Part shown: positions 34,158 to 45,989 of the stretch, piece by piece
Layout: the number at the start of each line of letters is the position of its first letter
Numbering within the stretch: position 1 is the first letter of the stretch
Assembly (NCBI RefSeq): GCF_016086655.4
Contig: NC_092584.1
Location: 9,537,907-9,601,906 of the forward strand
Length of the DNA: 64,000 nucleotides
Reading direction: 5' to 3'
DNA from: Lepeophtheirus salmonis
Lineage: Eukaryota; Arthropoda; Copepoda; Siphonostomatoida; Caligidae
Notes under the pieces: model-generated
What the model was told of the DNA's origin: nothing
Seen by the model: only the letters and a program-made list of their open reading frames with translations
Database searches by the model: none
Position numbers and translations under genes: made by a program

Positions 34158-34930
34158 AGGTATACAAGTTGATGAATAAAAAAATATAAAATTTTTAAAG
34201 CCTTCTTTATTTCTAAATATTTTTATTTTGTGCCATTTTTATTGTAAGCTTTTGAAGCAAAAGCAATTCTTTACACTTTTTATTCAATATTTCCCCTCCA
34301 TTCTGAATGATGGTTTCAATACGTGGATGAACAGCTGACCTAAATAAAGTCCGAGGACAAGTCGTTCCACTCCTCCGTGATCACGGCCTTTAGTGCATCG
34401 ACATTCGGGTAAGAAGTCTTGTTCGACTTGCCCTCCAAGACACTCCAAAAGGCAAAGTCCAGTGAGTTCACGTTGGGTGAGGACGAAGTCCATAAGTCTG
34501 CCGACCAGAAGGCAGACCTGTTCACCCTGCAGAAATGCTCCACCTTCTTGGACGTATGTGCCGGAGCACCGTCTAAGGTAAACACATAGTTGTCCCTGGG
34601 AAACGTACTCATCAACCAAGGCAAGACATCATATCTGAGTTCCTTGTTCATGACGTCCGTGTTGATTTTCTTGTTGGCCTTGAAGAAGTAGGAAGGTATA
34701 TTGGTGCACGACACGTAAGACTATCAACTGAGCTGGAAGTTTGTTCTTGAAAGTTCCCTCAACCAGAGCTCTTGATTCAGCCAAGAAGCGATTATTTATC
34801 CTGTTCAAAACAACTCCTTGGTATCAACTTGGCCGCGGAGGAGATCGCACACCCTCTGCCGTTGCGCTTGAGGCTCAGATATTTTGATCTGACAAAAACA
34901 AAACAAATATCAAATTGTAGCATTTGTTAG
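34158..34930 (-). mobile_element. maT-like (D,D37D) deletion derivative, copy 2
   Basis: Minus strand: N-terminus SEPQAQRQRVCDLLRGQVDT near 34880, then the same internal deletion as in 19080-19860, then RINNRFLAESRALVEGTFKN and KLPAQL. A good open frame follows (34714-34340): NKELRYDVLPWLMSTFPRDN, YVFTLDGAPAHTSKKVEHFC and VNSLDFAFWSVLEGKSNKTS. Exactly 37 residues separate the second Asp (LDG) and third Asp (LDF), placing it in the D,D37D group. The end reads YPNVDALKAVITEEWNDLSS. The N-terminal start codon is mutated (ATA) and the first catalytic Asp is deleted, so no active enzyme is made. Confidence 0.85.
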
Positions 34931-35040
34931 CTCCATTGAATGAGGAAAAGTCATTGTCCTCACTTTTAAAACTGAGGCAGGGCAGCTTCGAAGAAGATTC
35001 TAATTTTTGAGCCCTCACACTCTATGGTAGAATATTTTGT

Positions 35041-35265
35041 CTGAGGGGCCCGCAGGGGATGGGCTGGAGGGGTTGCAGCCCACCCACAAATTAAGGAATT
35101 TTTGTTTTTTTACTAGAAAATGTAATGTTAAAAATTTTAGTTGAACTTGTATTTAATTTTTCAAATATGTTTCCTACAAAAATAATTTTTTGTAAAACCC
35201 TAACGATTGAATAAACTGTTTTAATCAAAGAAATTTAATTTTAGGATTTTTTTTTTTCTAAAAAG
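35041..35265 (+). mobile_element. MITE-like copy, left end only
   Basis: Left end tgaggggcccgcaggggatg followed by ggctggaggggttgcagccc, then the 'aattaaggaatttttgtttt' and 'actagaaaatgtaatg' block, the clearest example of the family's left subterminal region. The internal repeats fade out by about 35265. Confidence 0.55.
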
Positions 35266-37005
35266 TAAAAGTGTTCGTAAAAGAAAATGCACAAAAATAG
35301 TTTTTGGTTTCTTTTTACTGAACATACTAACCGGTCATATTGTATACAACTCTAGTCATTGCCAATGGGATGAAGAGAATGGAGAGAAGATAAATGTGTA
35401 CAAATTTTGAAATATGAGATGAAAAGGAATGAAAGATCGTGCATTAGTTATACCCCTACATATGGAAGGATCAACATAGTCCCTCATTACTAATGAGTTC
35501 CTCATTAACCATTGGATTTGTATCCCAATATCCTTCATTCATGTGGAATTATTATTTTTCTTATTGCCTCTCTCCATGTATAACTATGTAAGTCTACTCA
35601 ATCCATATAATTTTGCCGTAATAAACAGTTTTTTTTTCTTCTATAAAGAAAATGTAAGGAAAAGAAAGAGGGGGGGGGGAGAGGGGGAAACCCAATTTAT
35701 ATATGGGCAATATATTATGTATGTGAAGCCGGTTCATTCAATCGGAAAATCAAATGTAATCGGCCTACGATAAAGTAATATATGTATACTTTTTTATATC
35801 CTTTTTTCTAAAGTTCTTTTTTTATTTTCTCGTTTAAGATCTTGATACCAATTTCCAAATCTCTCTCTCTTTCTTGTCTTTAAAACTTTCCTCAAAAGTT
35901 AGATTATCTTGATATAAATGTTTTCTTTTGTTATATGTGGTGTGTTTGAACTCTCATGAAAAATCTAATTTGGTCAATTACACTAGTCGAGAAAAGTTTT
36001 CCTTTGTTACTCGAAAAAGGTTTGAGGTTTGATACTTAACTTGGGTATATCTCACATGGGCTTAAAAGTCACGGCCTTAACAAAGAAAACATGAGTTTTT
36101 TCCTTCAAAATTTGTGTTTTTTAAAATTATTATTTTTATAATTCCATCACCAAGATTGGGCCCTTATTAGTCTAGCTAGAACCACCAAATTCCAATAATG
36201 ACCGAGACTGCAATATATTGTTTATCGGTCTCGGATATTGTACTATTTCATTTCCTATATAGAATATTAAAGAAAATACAATACCTATTATGTATAAAAA
36301 ATAAATTAACTTTCATCAATAAGTCAATTTTCTCATTTTCTGCCTACAATTGCAGAGTTTTTCAAAGCTTTTTTTTACGTTGCCAGGGTGATACATTTAT
36401 ATCTGAATTCCAAATAGCTCCGATCCTTATGGATCTGGGAAAAGGGCTTTGGGTACTCGACATTGTAAATACAAAATTAAAGTGGTGGTAGATTATGGAG
36501 ACAGGTCACCCACAAAGCTTGTTGGTGACCTATAATATTTCCTAACCCACGTTGACCCAAACTTTACTACGCCAAGCCCCCCTACAATTATACATTTTTA
36601 ACTGATGCCTCCTTTATACGAAATATGTGTACTATGTTTGTGCAGACTGAAAGCAATCCTCCATCTTCTGTTCCATCTAGCCTCCCTTGACGGCCCCCAC
36701 TTTGCAAATAATTGTCCTAAGCACCTTTAGCTTTCGGGGGCCCTACTGGAACTTGGGACACTACACACACTATGTATAAAGTCGCTCTGGCTCAAGTTGT
36801 ATCTATTATCATTTTATGGGCTCAAATTTTCTAGTGAAGCTCCTTGTTTTAAGTGCCTGTTATCAAACTGAGCCTGTATAAAAAAGAACCAAGATATACA
36901 CAATTGGTATGAAAGAACCGAGACCGGAGCCAATAGATCCGCCTAACCTGAACCGAGCACAACATTGCCAATAAGTAGTGCTGAAAATCATGTGTATAAT
37001 GGGCA
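35266..37005. other. Gene-free stretch
   Basis: Poly-G run at 35671-35680; a 97-residue frame at 36198-36491 shows no family signature or splice context that I can support. Nothing else recognised. Confidence 0.4.
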
Positions 37006-37009
37006 ATTG

Positions 37010-37105
37010 CATTTTATTGGATCAGCTACAATCAGCTGTGACAAGAGAGGAAGGAGAAAAATATATTAATAAGGTCATTATCCAGAATTACTTCAATGTC
37101 AATCC
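37010..37105 (-). repeat. ~250-bp dispersed repeat, partial copy E
   Basis: Contains the inverse of the family core (ggatcagctacaatcagctg, 37019) followed by 'aggaaggag' and 'attacttcaatgtcaatcct'. Confidence 0.5.
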
Positions 37106-37109
37106 TATG

Positions 37110-37654
37110 CCTATATATTTTTTGAAAAAAAATTTCAAAATCTATAGTTACTCACAATTTCACAACTGTTAAAAAAATTAAATTTTTTTGTGAAAAAAAA
37201 AATTCAAAAATTAAATATCAAATATTAAATTTTGAAAAAAAAATTCAAAAATCCACAGTTGTTAATAAAAAATTACAAAGTCCATCATTTTCAATCAAAA
37301 TTGAATTTTTGGAGGGAAAAAAATGAAAAATCTGTAGTTGTTCATAGAAAATTAAATTTCGTGGGAAAAAATTTCAAAATTGATATTTTATATTTTAAAT
37401 TTTGTGGAACAAAATTTCAAAAATCCCCAAGAAGACACAATAAATTAAATTTTTCAGAAAAAAATTTCAAAAATCTAACGTGGTTCAAAAAAAAAAATTA
37501 AAAAATGAAGATTCACATGTAAAATGTTTTGTTAAAATTTCCGAAATTATTGAATATTTTGGAATATAATTTTTACCCTTAATTTCCGCTAAAAAATATT
37601 ATCCGTACGAAAAAAAAAGAAGTTAAATGCAAAAAATCCTAAATAAACGCCCCT
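37110..37654 (-). mobile_element. AT-rich MITE-like copy
   Basis: About 500 bp of the internal minisatellite in reverse orientation (aaaaatccacagttgtt.a units), ending in 'aatcctaaataaacgcccct', which resembles the family right end with substitutions. Left end not recognised. Confidence 0.4.
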
Positions 37655-38525
37655 CATCAAAAATAGATTTGGAATGTTTCCTTTTTTGATATTTATTCTA
37701 GATTGTTTTAATGCTGACGTACTAAATCTAAATCTTTATTTTCTAAATGATTTGTCCGTTAAGAAAGCGTTGCTAATTCAATAGTAACTAAACGGTACTA
37801 CTCTAATCAACTACAAACCTTTATTCCCAAGATATAACTTTTGAAAGTCCTTTATTATGCTATTTTTTATATTTTTGCAAGGATTGCAATTTAAATAAGG
37901 GTACCTCTATATCTAAAGGCTTGCATATAAAAATAATATTTATATATCCCTACGTAATAAGAGTCATAAAAGGACATGGAAAGAAAACATGGGAATCCGG
38001 CAACTTTGCTCTTAAATATTTTATCATTGTCAAAATAAATGTCAAGTCCCATAAATTTAAAAAATAGAATGAAATAAAAAAATTAGGAGAACAAATGTGT
38101 TTTTATGTAGATTCAGAGAGAAAAATGGACCATGAATCCCTTCTTATGTAACTATGGTCGTGTATGTTAGACTGTTCCGTTGTTGCGTATATATTTTTTG
38201 TCTCCTGCTCAAACATATTTTCTATTGAGTTGTATCAAAAAACTGACTTTGGGAAGGTGACAGGCCTTCAAAGCTATTTTTGGTATGGTACAAGAAGGTA
38301 TTTTATGTTATAATCAAAATAGGATTTTTGTATTCAATTCATTCTTTTAATAAATGAAAGAGTGTAAGATTGGATCAATGATTTTGTCCAGTTTCCCGTT
38401 TTTCATCAAAGAACAACCTGAGAACCCGTCATTCCTCAAGTTATTAGTCGTTGAAGAACGGACAAACTTTGCTCTAAATATATGCATATTTTTATTTCCT
38501 TTTTTTTAATATGATAGGCTGAGTT
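37655..38525. other. Gene-free stretch
   Basis: Nothing recognised. Confidence 0.35.
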
Positions 38526-38529
38526 ACAC

Positions 38530-38815
38530 ATGCTCGTTGCTACACTGTTATTTCAGCTGAGGAAAATTCATATGGTAACCCTCACAATTTGAAGAAGATT
38601 TTGGAAGAGACCTGTTTATTTGCCATGATGTTTCATCAGCAGCTTTGACAAGGTAAGAAGGAAAAAAGGATAAAAATAAGGACATTGATCGAATTACTCC
38701 AAGTTCGATCCTAAATTCTGTTCTAAGTCCAACAAGGAATTACAATTATAACTCCACAATGGATCCTCAGGGTTACTTTCCTTCTTTTATGAGCACACAC
38801 AAACGTTCCATATGG
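38530..38815 (-). repeat. ~250-bp dispersed repeat, copy F
   Basis: In reverse: gtgtgtgctcataaaagaag, 'gtaaccctgaggat', 'gaatttaggatcgaacttgg', 'ccttcttaccttgtcaaagc', 'aacatcatggc', then 'cttcaaattgtgagggttac'. One of the fullest copies, defining the family at about 280 bp. Confidence 0.6.
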
Positions 38816-38924
38816 TTTTAATATCATTGAATCAAGGAGGAAAAGGATTTAACTCCTCAAGAATGAAATCATAATGTCAACTGTAAAAATTACAGACGCC
38901 AAAGATGAACGTAATAATTCTGAC

Positions 38925-39155
38925 AAATTGAAGAGGGTTTGAAATGAGAGCAGATTAGACCAATAGATCATATGAAAGCGGTCCTGTAGAGGAAGGAAAT
39001 AAACACAAATTCCACTCCGTAAATAGTAAGGACATATAGGCTGGATTTACTCCATTGTCGATCCTCAATTCTAGTACGAGTCCAGCGAGGACTTACACTT
39101 AAAAACTTCTTTGTTACTCTTCGTCTTCCATGATCACACCCACTTTATATTACGT
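38925..39155 (-). repeat. ~250-bp dispersed repeat, copy G
   Basis: Reverse-strand match to copy F: gtgtgatcatggaagacg, 'agagtaaca', 'gaattgaggatcgacaatgg', 'atttccttcctc'. It lies about 110 bp from copy F in the same orientation. Confidence 0.55.
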
Positions 39156-39159
39156 TATA

Positions 39160-40385
39160 CTTAGATATTATCTTTGGGGGATAAAAAACCACACTTGAAA
39201 TTACCAACTATAAAATATTTTAAAGCGCGTTTAGGTCATATTTTATACAACTATAATAATTTAATCTTTTTTTTTTTCTTACAAAAGCTCTCACTTCAAT
39301 GGGAGCACAAGAGCCTTAAAAATTACCCATTTGAAAAAATGGGCAGGGGTGTACCCCCCTCAAAGAAGGCCTGAAAGGTACTTAAAAAAAGAACGTCTCT
39401 AAATTTTCCCTAGTAGGCAATATCTTTCTGCAAGAGGGAAAAATATTAACCCCAAAAGGAGACAGTCTAATGTGAATTTATCATAGACATACGAAACTCC
39501 GAAAACAACGATAAAAAAGACAATTATATTTAGATCCAAATGCAAACATCTATAAATAATTACGCAATATCAAAACCTTTTTATTTATCATTCTCCTTTT
39601 CTCGTATGCCCCGACTACTCATCATTTTAATTTATTCATTTTTCTTAGCCATATGTTTCAAAAGGCATTAGAATAGGATTAAGCATAACGCCTATTTACA
39701 TTTAAATCTTTTGTGTATTTGTCTATCCACATATTTACATAATATACCAGGGGATGGAAAGCAATCCATCAAATACAAAGTGGGGCTCCAAGGAATTCGA
39801 AAGGGTACGGAACCGAAGGGGACCCCAAAAAAACTCTTAAAAATGTTTTCCAATATGTTTAAACAAGATAATTAATTAAGAAACTATATGTAAGGTACAA
39901 TGAAATACTCAAAGGCTTTCCAATAGGACATTAAGTCACTCAAAGCCCCTCAAAATGGTACAAATGACCTAAATTATCCTAATAAACAAATTAACAAATT
40001 AAAATTAACTCAATTGGGCTTGAGTATTGTTTACTTATATTCTTTTGTAAACAAAGCGTCAGAGAGTGGCGCTGTCAGTTGGCAAAATAACAATATTATT
40101 TAATAGAAACTATTAAAACTCTTCTGGGCGTGAGCCATCTTTTAAACAAGAAGTTACAACCTCTCACACCACCTGGCGGATAATATATACATTTTTATGT
40201 TTGCTCATAACCTATTGAACAAAGAGCATATATTAAAAAGGAATCAAAGAGTGAAGCACATATATCAAATTTAAAAAAATACTGAATGAGAAATATAGTG
40301 ATGTTTATCAACGAGGAACTAAAAACGACTGTCTTAGCTCATTTTTCTATTATTATGATGATTAAATGAAGGCTGATAGCCGATG
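39160..40385. other. Gene-free stretch
   Basis: A 66-residue frame at 39174-39374 is not recognised; its end (GRGVPPSKKA) is low-complexity. Nothing else seen. Confidence 0.35.
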
Positions 40386-40389
40386 CTTT

Positions 40390-41850
40390 CATAAAGTGCC
40401 ATTTGAATTAAACTCACTAAACTTATTAAAAAAAAAATGTAATTTAAAAGGTCTCAATACTTTATGGAATACTTAATACGCTATGGAATATTAATTTCAT
40501 AGTTGGAAAAACTGGCTTACTGCCAACTGATTTTGGCCCATTTTTCCTTTATCCCTTTTGGAGGAGAACTTAAGCATTCAATTCAGTGACAGGAACTTTT
40601 TTTAAAACAGTAAACACAAGCAAACTAAATTTAAAATACCAGAGGGGTTGCCACTTCTTCTATGGTATGATGTTGAGTTTTCTTAAAAAATCTACTCTGG
40701 CCATCCATATTTCATGGACTCTCTCAGGAAAGTATTATCGATTAAACTTCTTCACATTTTATTCGACTTTAGATATACGGATAAATGGTATTTCATCACC
40801 TTTATATCTTTTATTTACCTAATTTTCTTGCTTTTATAAAATACAGAGTAGGTTCCTCCCGATTATTGCTTTTTCCACTCCCGGTTGAAGATCCATGCTT
40901 TTTCTTCTAATTCCAATATATTCAAAATCCTAGACGCATTCATTTCGGTGTTCATTCGGTCATTTCGGGTGATTAAGTTTTCATAGCTAGAAGATCAACG
41001 GTGTTCAGTGGGTGATGCTCTTGAAGAGAGCTCAGGCAGTTGTGGAAGTTGAGAACAATTGCCAGGACGTTTTTCAAGCCGAAACACACCATGTGAGTAC
41101 TTTTTTGAATGTAATTCCTTGTCTTACTGGGGAAGTTTCAATAAATATTGCTACGTTCGAACAATAATAAATAACTATGATTAAATATTAAGCAATATTT
41201 TTTAATCCCTCAGATGCCACCTAATCAAGATAAATATCGATGCTACATGATCTTTCTTCTAATTCCAATATATCCAAAATTATCAATGCATTAATTCCAT
41301 ACTTTGGAAAAATTGTCTAACTACCAACTAATGTTGGGCCTTTTTTATTCCAATTTCTTTTTGGGAGGGGATAGTTCACAATATACAATTTTTTATTAAT
41401 CTATTCCCCTAATCAGTTTTCTGAATGTTAAATAAAAAGTCTGATTGAAAATTATTCTTAGACTTTTTCCCATCCTATATGGAAAATTTGCTAACTACTA
41501 AATGATTTTGGATCTGTTTTTTCTTATTTCTTTTCGGAAAAGAACCTAAGTTTAAATTAAGTGACTGATTTTTTAAAATTAAAATCACTAAACTTGTCAA
41601 AAAAATGGGATGAAGACATTTTGGTATCCCAATATAGAATGTTATTTCACAAATTGGGAAAAATCTGTAAACTACAATTTTTTCCTATGTGTGTCTCACG
41701 ATTTTTCCCTATGTATGTAATATGAATTCCATGTTTTTGGGAAAAAAATTACTAACCACCAACAGATTTTGGGCCTTTTCCATATATATTTTTTTTTTGA
41801 AAGAGAACGTAAGCTTTTAATAAAATGACTTGACCTTTTTTTCCTATTTG
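40390..41850 (+). repeat. Cluster of 'AACTACCAACTGATTTTGGG' repeats
   Basis: At least four degenerate units share 'actcactaaacttattaaaa' / 'aatcactaaacttgtcaaaa', 'ttggaaaaa..tg.ctaact.ccaact.attttgggcc', 'atttctttttgga.gagaac.taag' and 'ttcagtgac'. They lie at about 40395-40610, 41300-41370, 41485-41575 and 41575-41840. Copies in reverse occur at 45865-45985 and 48245-48300. Between the first two, a frame from about 41010 (MLLKRAQAVVEVENNCQDVF) runs over a possible donor (gtgagtac, 41092) but is unassigned. Confidence 0.55.
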
Positions 41851-41859
41851 TAGCTATGT

Positions 41860-43700
41860 TACAAAAAATTATAAATTTAATATTGTCCTTTTAAACCTGT
41901 TTCGTTTGATAAATAATGTTAAAAAAATACATTTTGATTCCAAAATCATGTCTCTAACTTCAATATTAAGGAAGTTATGACCAATTCATCATCGGATTTT
42001 ATTCCCTTCTCTTCCAAATGTTTATGTTATAACCTACACCAAAATCTGTTAAGATTTATGATATTTCAATAAAACCACAATACTTTCTTAAAGATTAAGA
42101 GAATGGAATAAAATTTTCAGAAATGACAGAGTCTAGTATTGTGCAAAAGATGTTACTTTTAAATACCTGCAATTGAAAAAAAAACATATATATCAAATAA
42201 CCATTAGACAAAGAACTTCCATTTGGCGCGATAATAAAGATTAAATGTGCTAATGTCGGGTTCAAATTTATTCTTTTCGCATTAACAAATTGTTATAAAA
42301 CTCTACAAACAACTAGATCAACAAATGATTTAACGTACATTACACATTTTATTTGATCCATCACATTTTATTTGTGGGTTTAAAAACTATTTTGAGGTGA
42401 CTTATTTTCCAGGAACTGGTGCGATTAAACAAAGAAACGTAGAGACATTTAGACTGGATAAAGATCAAGAATTTATCTATATTAAGCATAATGACGTCAA
42501 AATTGATTTCCCACAATAAATGAAAATCCAGGATTTCTATGGGGAACCCCAAAATACTTTGATCTACACCTCCTGCAAGTTTTTTTCGCCCACTAAATAG
42601 GCATTTTGTAACATATACATACCTATAATATTTGTTTTCAGGGAAGGAGAGTTTGCGAGATACAATTTATGGTATGACGTGATATGTATTTTTACCATTC
42701 TCTATACTACCGAATAGTTATTTCATTTCTAATTAATCAAACAACTATGTTTGCTAGCTCAACGAATCCCTGGATGGACATTGTACATTCAACAACAGAG
42801 TCAAAACGTAACACAATGGTCTTTACCAACCTACCTACCTACATCAGTGCTATATAGGTACACAATGGTAGCTCAGCTCTTATTATTTACATACCTATTA
42901 CACACCTATGGTGGTTCATACCAAGGTGAAAGAAAAAAGAAGTACAAGGAATCTAATCAAAAATACAATGAAAAACCAATTTCAAATCTCTTTTTCCGTA
43001 GAGTTGAACTGTCACAATATTTGGAGAACTTTATAAATAGATGGAAGAGTACTCCATTGTGAAGGTGTACCCATTTTTTGTGTCCCTTTTTGAGTAAAAT
43101 AAAGAAAGAAAAGAAATGGAAGCAATATCTTTATGTCTCTTTTTCGAGTTATATGACTATTATTATTATTATTCAATTTTCTTTTACACTTTTTATTTAA
43201 CAAGATTATTTTTGAAATGTCAGTCCAAGTCGTCTCATGCTATCAGCAAAGACTTCATTCAAATAGATAGAGAGAAATACACAAAAAGAAAAGAGTTATT
43301 GGGGGAGAGAGGGGGGGTAAATGGTTGTCCTTGAGGCTCCATTGTGCAATACCCTCTTTTAAAGCAGTATTTCTTTTTTTTTTTACTTTTTAAAGAATGA
43401 CTTTTATGTGTAAGAGATTTATACCTCAGTTCTATTATATTATCAAAGCCTTTCATTGGCGACTTTGACAGAGAAAAGAGCCCTTCTCACTTTGTGTTTT
43501 TTTATTTTATTGTAAATCCTTCTTTTTAGGGGGGAAAAACACTCACAAATGGCCTATGGGACTTTAAAAACCCACTAAGCCGTTAGATATCTTCTCTCTT
43601 TTTTTAAAGAACTACAAAATAATTGATTTTTCCTTTATGTGGTGGAAATCTGGAAATCTTATCTCATTAAGGAATTGATCTTAATCGAAAAATAATATTA
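41860..43700. other. Gene-free stretch
   Basis: Contains an ATT/TAT run (43149-43168), poly-G (43309-43317) and low-complexity frames on both strands at 42751-43456. Nothing recognised. Confidence 0.35.
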
Positions 43701-43705
43701 ATAAT

Positions 43706-44490
43706 ACACGCAGGGTCGTAATCACCAGACCAGGGGGCCCTAGGTCCCAAATATTAGGTTGAGTTATAAATAATTTGTAAGAGTATTAAATGTATTAGAT
43801 ATCTATTTGTTTTTGCAGCTATGTCTACCTCCACTCTAAACCGGGAAAATCCGTAACGGAGATCTATACTAAACTCTCCCACAAGGAGCCAGAACACTCC
43901 CCTACTCTGCAGACTGTTGTAAGGTGGACTAAGGCAACAAAGGATGGTATTTTCACTCATGAGAAGCAGGGTTGTCCAGGGTGTCCCGTAGAGACACGTA
44001 GCCTCTACAAAAGTACTGTTGTTCATAACTTGATTGACTGGAATTCTCGTCTGAGCACTCGACGAGGATTTGCAGAAGACGTTTGTCTAAAAAATCAGTC
44101 CTACACGGGATGCTGAGAGACGATCCAGGGTACAAACAACTTTTGAGTTTTGGGATACTCAATTAGAAGAGTAAGAGGAGATCAAGACAGACAAAGTGAA
44201 GTGCTGCATAGACCTCATTAAGAGGCATCCAGAAAGTTAAACAACCGCCTTACAGTCCCTACCTAAGCCTGAATGACCGTTTCTTTTTCGTAAATATCAA
44301 ACATTTCAGGGAGTATTATTTGAAGAATTTAAGAGGTTCTGTCTGGCGTGTTTTCTTCGATGAAGAAAGTCATACAATGGAGCCCTTGGACCGAGAAAAA
44401 TAAGTATTTAAATGGTGATTCATCCATAGTCACTGAAAGCAGTGCCCCCCTCCCACCCCAAATAAGAAAACCTTGATTACGACCATACAA
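43706..44490 (+). pseudogene. Mariner-like element, internally deleted
   Basis: Inverted ggtcgtaatca occurs near both ends (43713 and, reversed, about 44474-44484). The + strand reads HSKPGKSVTEIYTKLSHKEP, TVVRWTKATKDGIFTHEK (first HTH and linker), then after a frame change WNSRLSTRRGFAEDVCLKNQ (second HTH). It then jumps to the C-terminal end PPYSPYLSLNDRFFFVNIKH with decayed KNLRGSVWRVFFDEE. The second catalytic Asp region is missing. The Asp of the PPYSPD motif has become Tyr, while the Asp after N (NDRFF) is kept. Confidence 0.65.
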
Positions 44491-44523
44491 ATGTGGACCA
44501 CGTTATTATCTGAGAGCTATCTA

Positions 44524-44584
44524 CGTATTGAACAGTCTTCGTATTGAACAGTTTTCGTATTGAACAGTCTTCGTATTGAACAGT
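44524..44584 (+). repeat. Minisatellite, 16-bp unit, four copies
   Basis: CGTATTGAACAGTCTT repeated head to tail with one C/T change in unit 2 and a truncated last unit. Non-coding. Confidence 0.9.
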
Positions 44585-44639
44585 GGTGCTAATCAGTAGT
44601 ATTTTGGGTATGTTAAGAAAGAAACCGAAAATCAGCATT

Positions 44640-44880
44640 ATAGCTCTGAGAAATTGAAGATTGTTTTAGAGGAGATCTGCTGAGTCATCATGAAGTTGTA
44701 TTAGATCAACTACAAGACGCTGTGACGAAGGGGAGGTTTTAGACGGAAATAATCAAGTATTATTCACATATCAATATACAATTCTACTCTGAGGCTAACA
44801 AGAACTTGCAATTATTATAACACTGCAAAAAGTCCTCAAGGTTACTCTCTGTCATTCTTGAGCACACGTAAATGTGTCAG
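44640..44880 (-). repeat. ~250-bp dispersed repeat, copy H
   Basis: In reverse: gtgtgctcaagaatgacaga, 'agtaaccttgaggact', 'gtagaattgtatattgat', and 'gtagttgatctaatacaact' near the core. Follows the minisatellite at 44524. Confidence 0.55.
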
Positions 44881-45028
44881 ATTTTGATTACCGTTATTAA
44901 TTACTCATCCCTATTATACAAATTTTGAGAGGTTAAGAGTCATTTTTTTACAATGTTCCGAGGAGCAATGGTGTAGAAAACATTACTGGCAATCAATTGC
45001 TACGAAAAACATTGTCCTAGTCGCCAAC

Positions 45029-45500
45029 ATGAGCACACAGTGTGAGAAGAGGATTGAGATTGCAGTGCTTCTCCACGGGGGAGTATCACAGAAAGCCATC
45101 TGTGAGCAGACTGGGACCTCAAAAAAGATGCTTTATAATATTTTCATGCAATTGAAGGTCGGGGTGGATCTCAGACACTCTCCAAGAGCAGACAGCAAGC
45201 CCTTCCGTGCCCGTCAACCACCTGAAACCGTCCTTCAAGAAAAAGCCAAATTCCTCAATTTTTGACATGACCAGGAAGATGAACAAGTCCCCGTATGTGG
45301 TGCTCAGGCCTACAAAAAGGCTACAGGAAAGTATCGGCGTCCTCCATTGACCGAACAGCAGATAAAAGTCAGTGTGGAGCGTGAAAAAAAGATACTGACC
45401 CACTGCAAGAGAACCTTTGTACTCATTGGGATAATTTCAGATGAAAATATTTTTACTGTTGACCTTGTCCTTAATAGGCATAATATTATTATTACTATTT
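45029..45500 (+). pseudogene. maT-like transposase, N-terminal half
   Basis: ATG 45029 opens MSTQCEKRIEIAVLLHGGVS, then QKAICEQTGTSKKMLYNIFM (helix-turn-helix) and VGVDLRHSPRADSKPFRARQ (basic linker), to a stop at 45265. Out of frame it continues RRPPLTEQQIKVSVEREKKI, LTHCKRTF and FSDEKIFTVD-like residues (ISDENIFTVDLV, 45434-45470, first catalytic Asp in a changed context). The catalytic core beyond is absent: the sequence turns AT-rich at 45480. Confidence 0.8.
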
Positions 45501-45860
45501 ATATTTTTATAATTCGTTACATTTAAGTCAACTTCAATAGATTGACGTCTCCAGTTCTTTGTGTAAATTTATGTCAAGCTGGCGCGACCTTCTTTAACTG
45601 CTTACTCTCCCAACTAAAGTCTTCTATCATGATAATTTGCTTGGATATTTGTGTCAAGTTGAACATTTTAAATTATCTGTCATTGATACAAGTCTATCAA
45701 TTTGGTAAGGAATTTTGGTGGAAAATTGTTCAATTTGAAATAACAGGCTTTTATGAGCTCCTTGATAATTAAAACATATTTTTAGTTTGCTGTTTTCCCT
45801 ACTTTTAGATTTTAATGTAATTAATAATGATCAAAACGTGGAACATGCAAGTAACCTTTA
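45501..45860. other. Gene-free stretch
   Basis: A 76-residue frame (45542-45772) has no signature. Nothing recognised. Confidence 0.35.
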
Positions 45861-45864
45861 TTTT

Positions 45865-45985
45865 ATCCCGCAACCTTTCCTCCGAAAAGAAACGGGGGAA
45901 TAAGCCCAAAATTATTTGATAGTGTGGCAATTTCTCCTAGCTATGAAATAAATATTTAAGCAGTGTTTTGAGTTGTTTGCTGTTA
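45865..45985 (-). repeat. 'AACTACCAACTGATTTTGGG' repeat, reverse copy
   Basis: In reverse: 'atttcatagctaggagaaat', 'ttttgggcttattccc' and 'ttcttttcggaggaaaggtt', matching the cluster at 40390-41850. Confidence 0.5.
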
Positions 45986-45989
45986 AAAG

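Noticed and set aside
36198..36491. 97-residue frame with an acceptor-like site inside (ttgccag)
   Set aside because: No homology recognised, AT-driven composition, no plausible partner exon.
42222..42275. 'gtcgggttcaaattt' as a tRNA B box
   Set aside because: No matching A box, stems or second copy.
44524..44584. Regular short repeats that could suggest a CRISPR array
   Set aside because: Direct 16-bp tandem units with no spacers, in eukaryotic DNA: a minisatellite.
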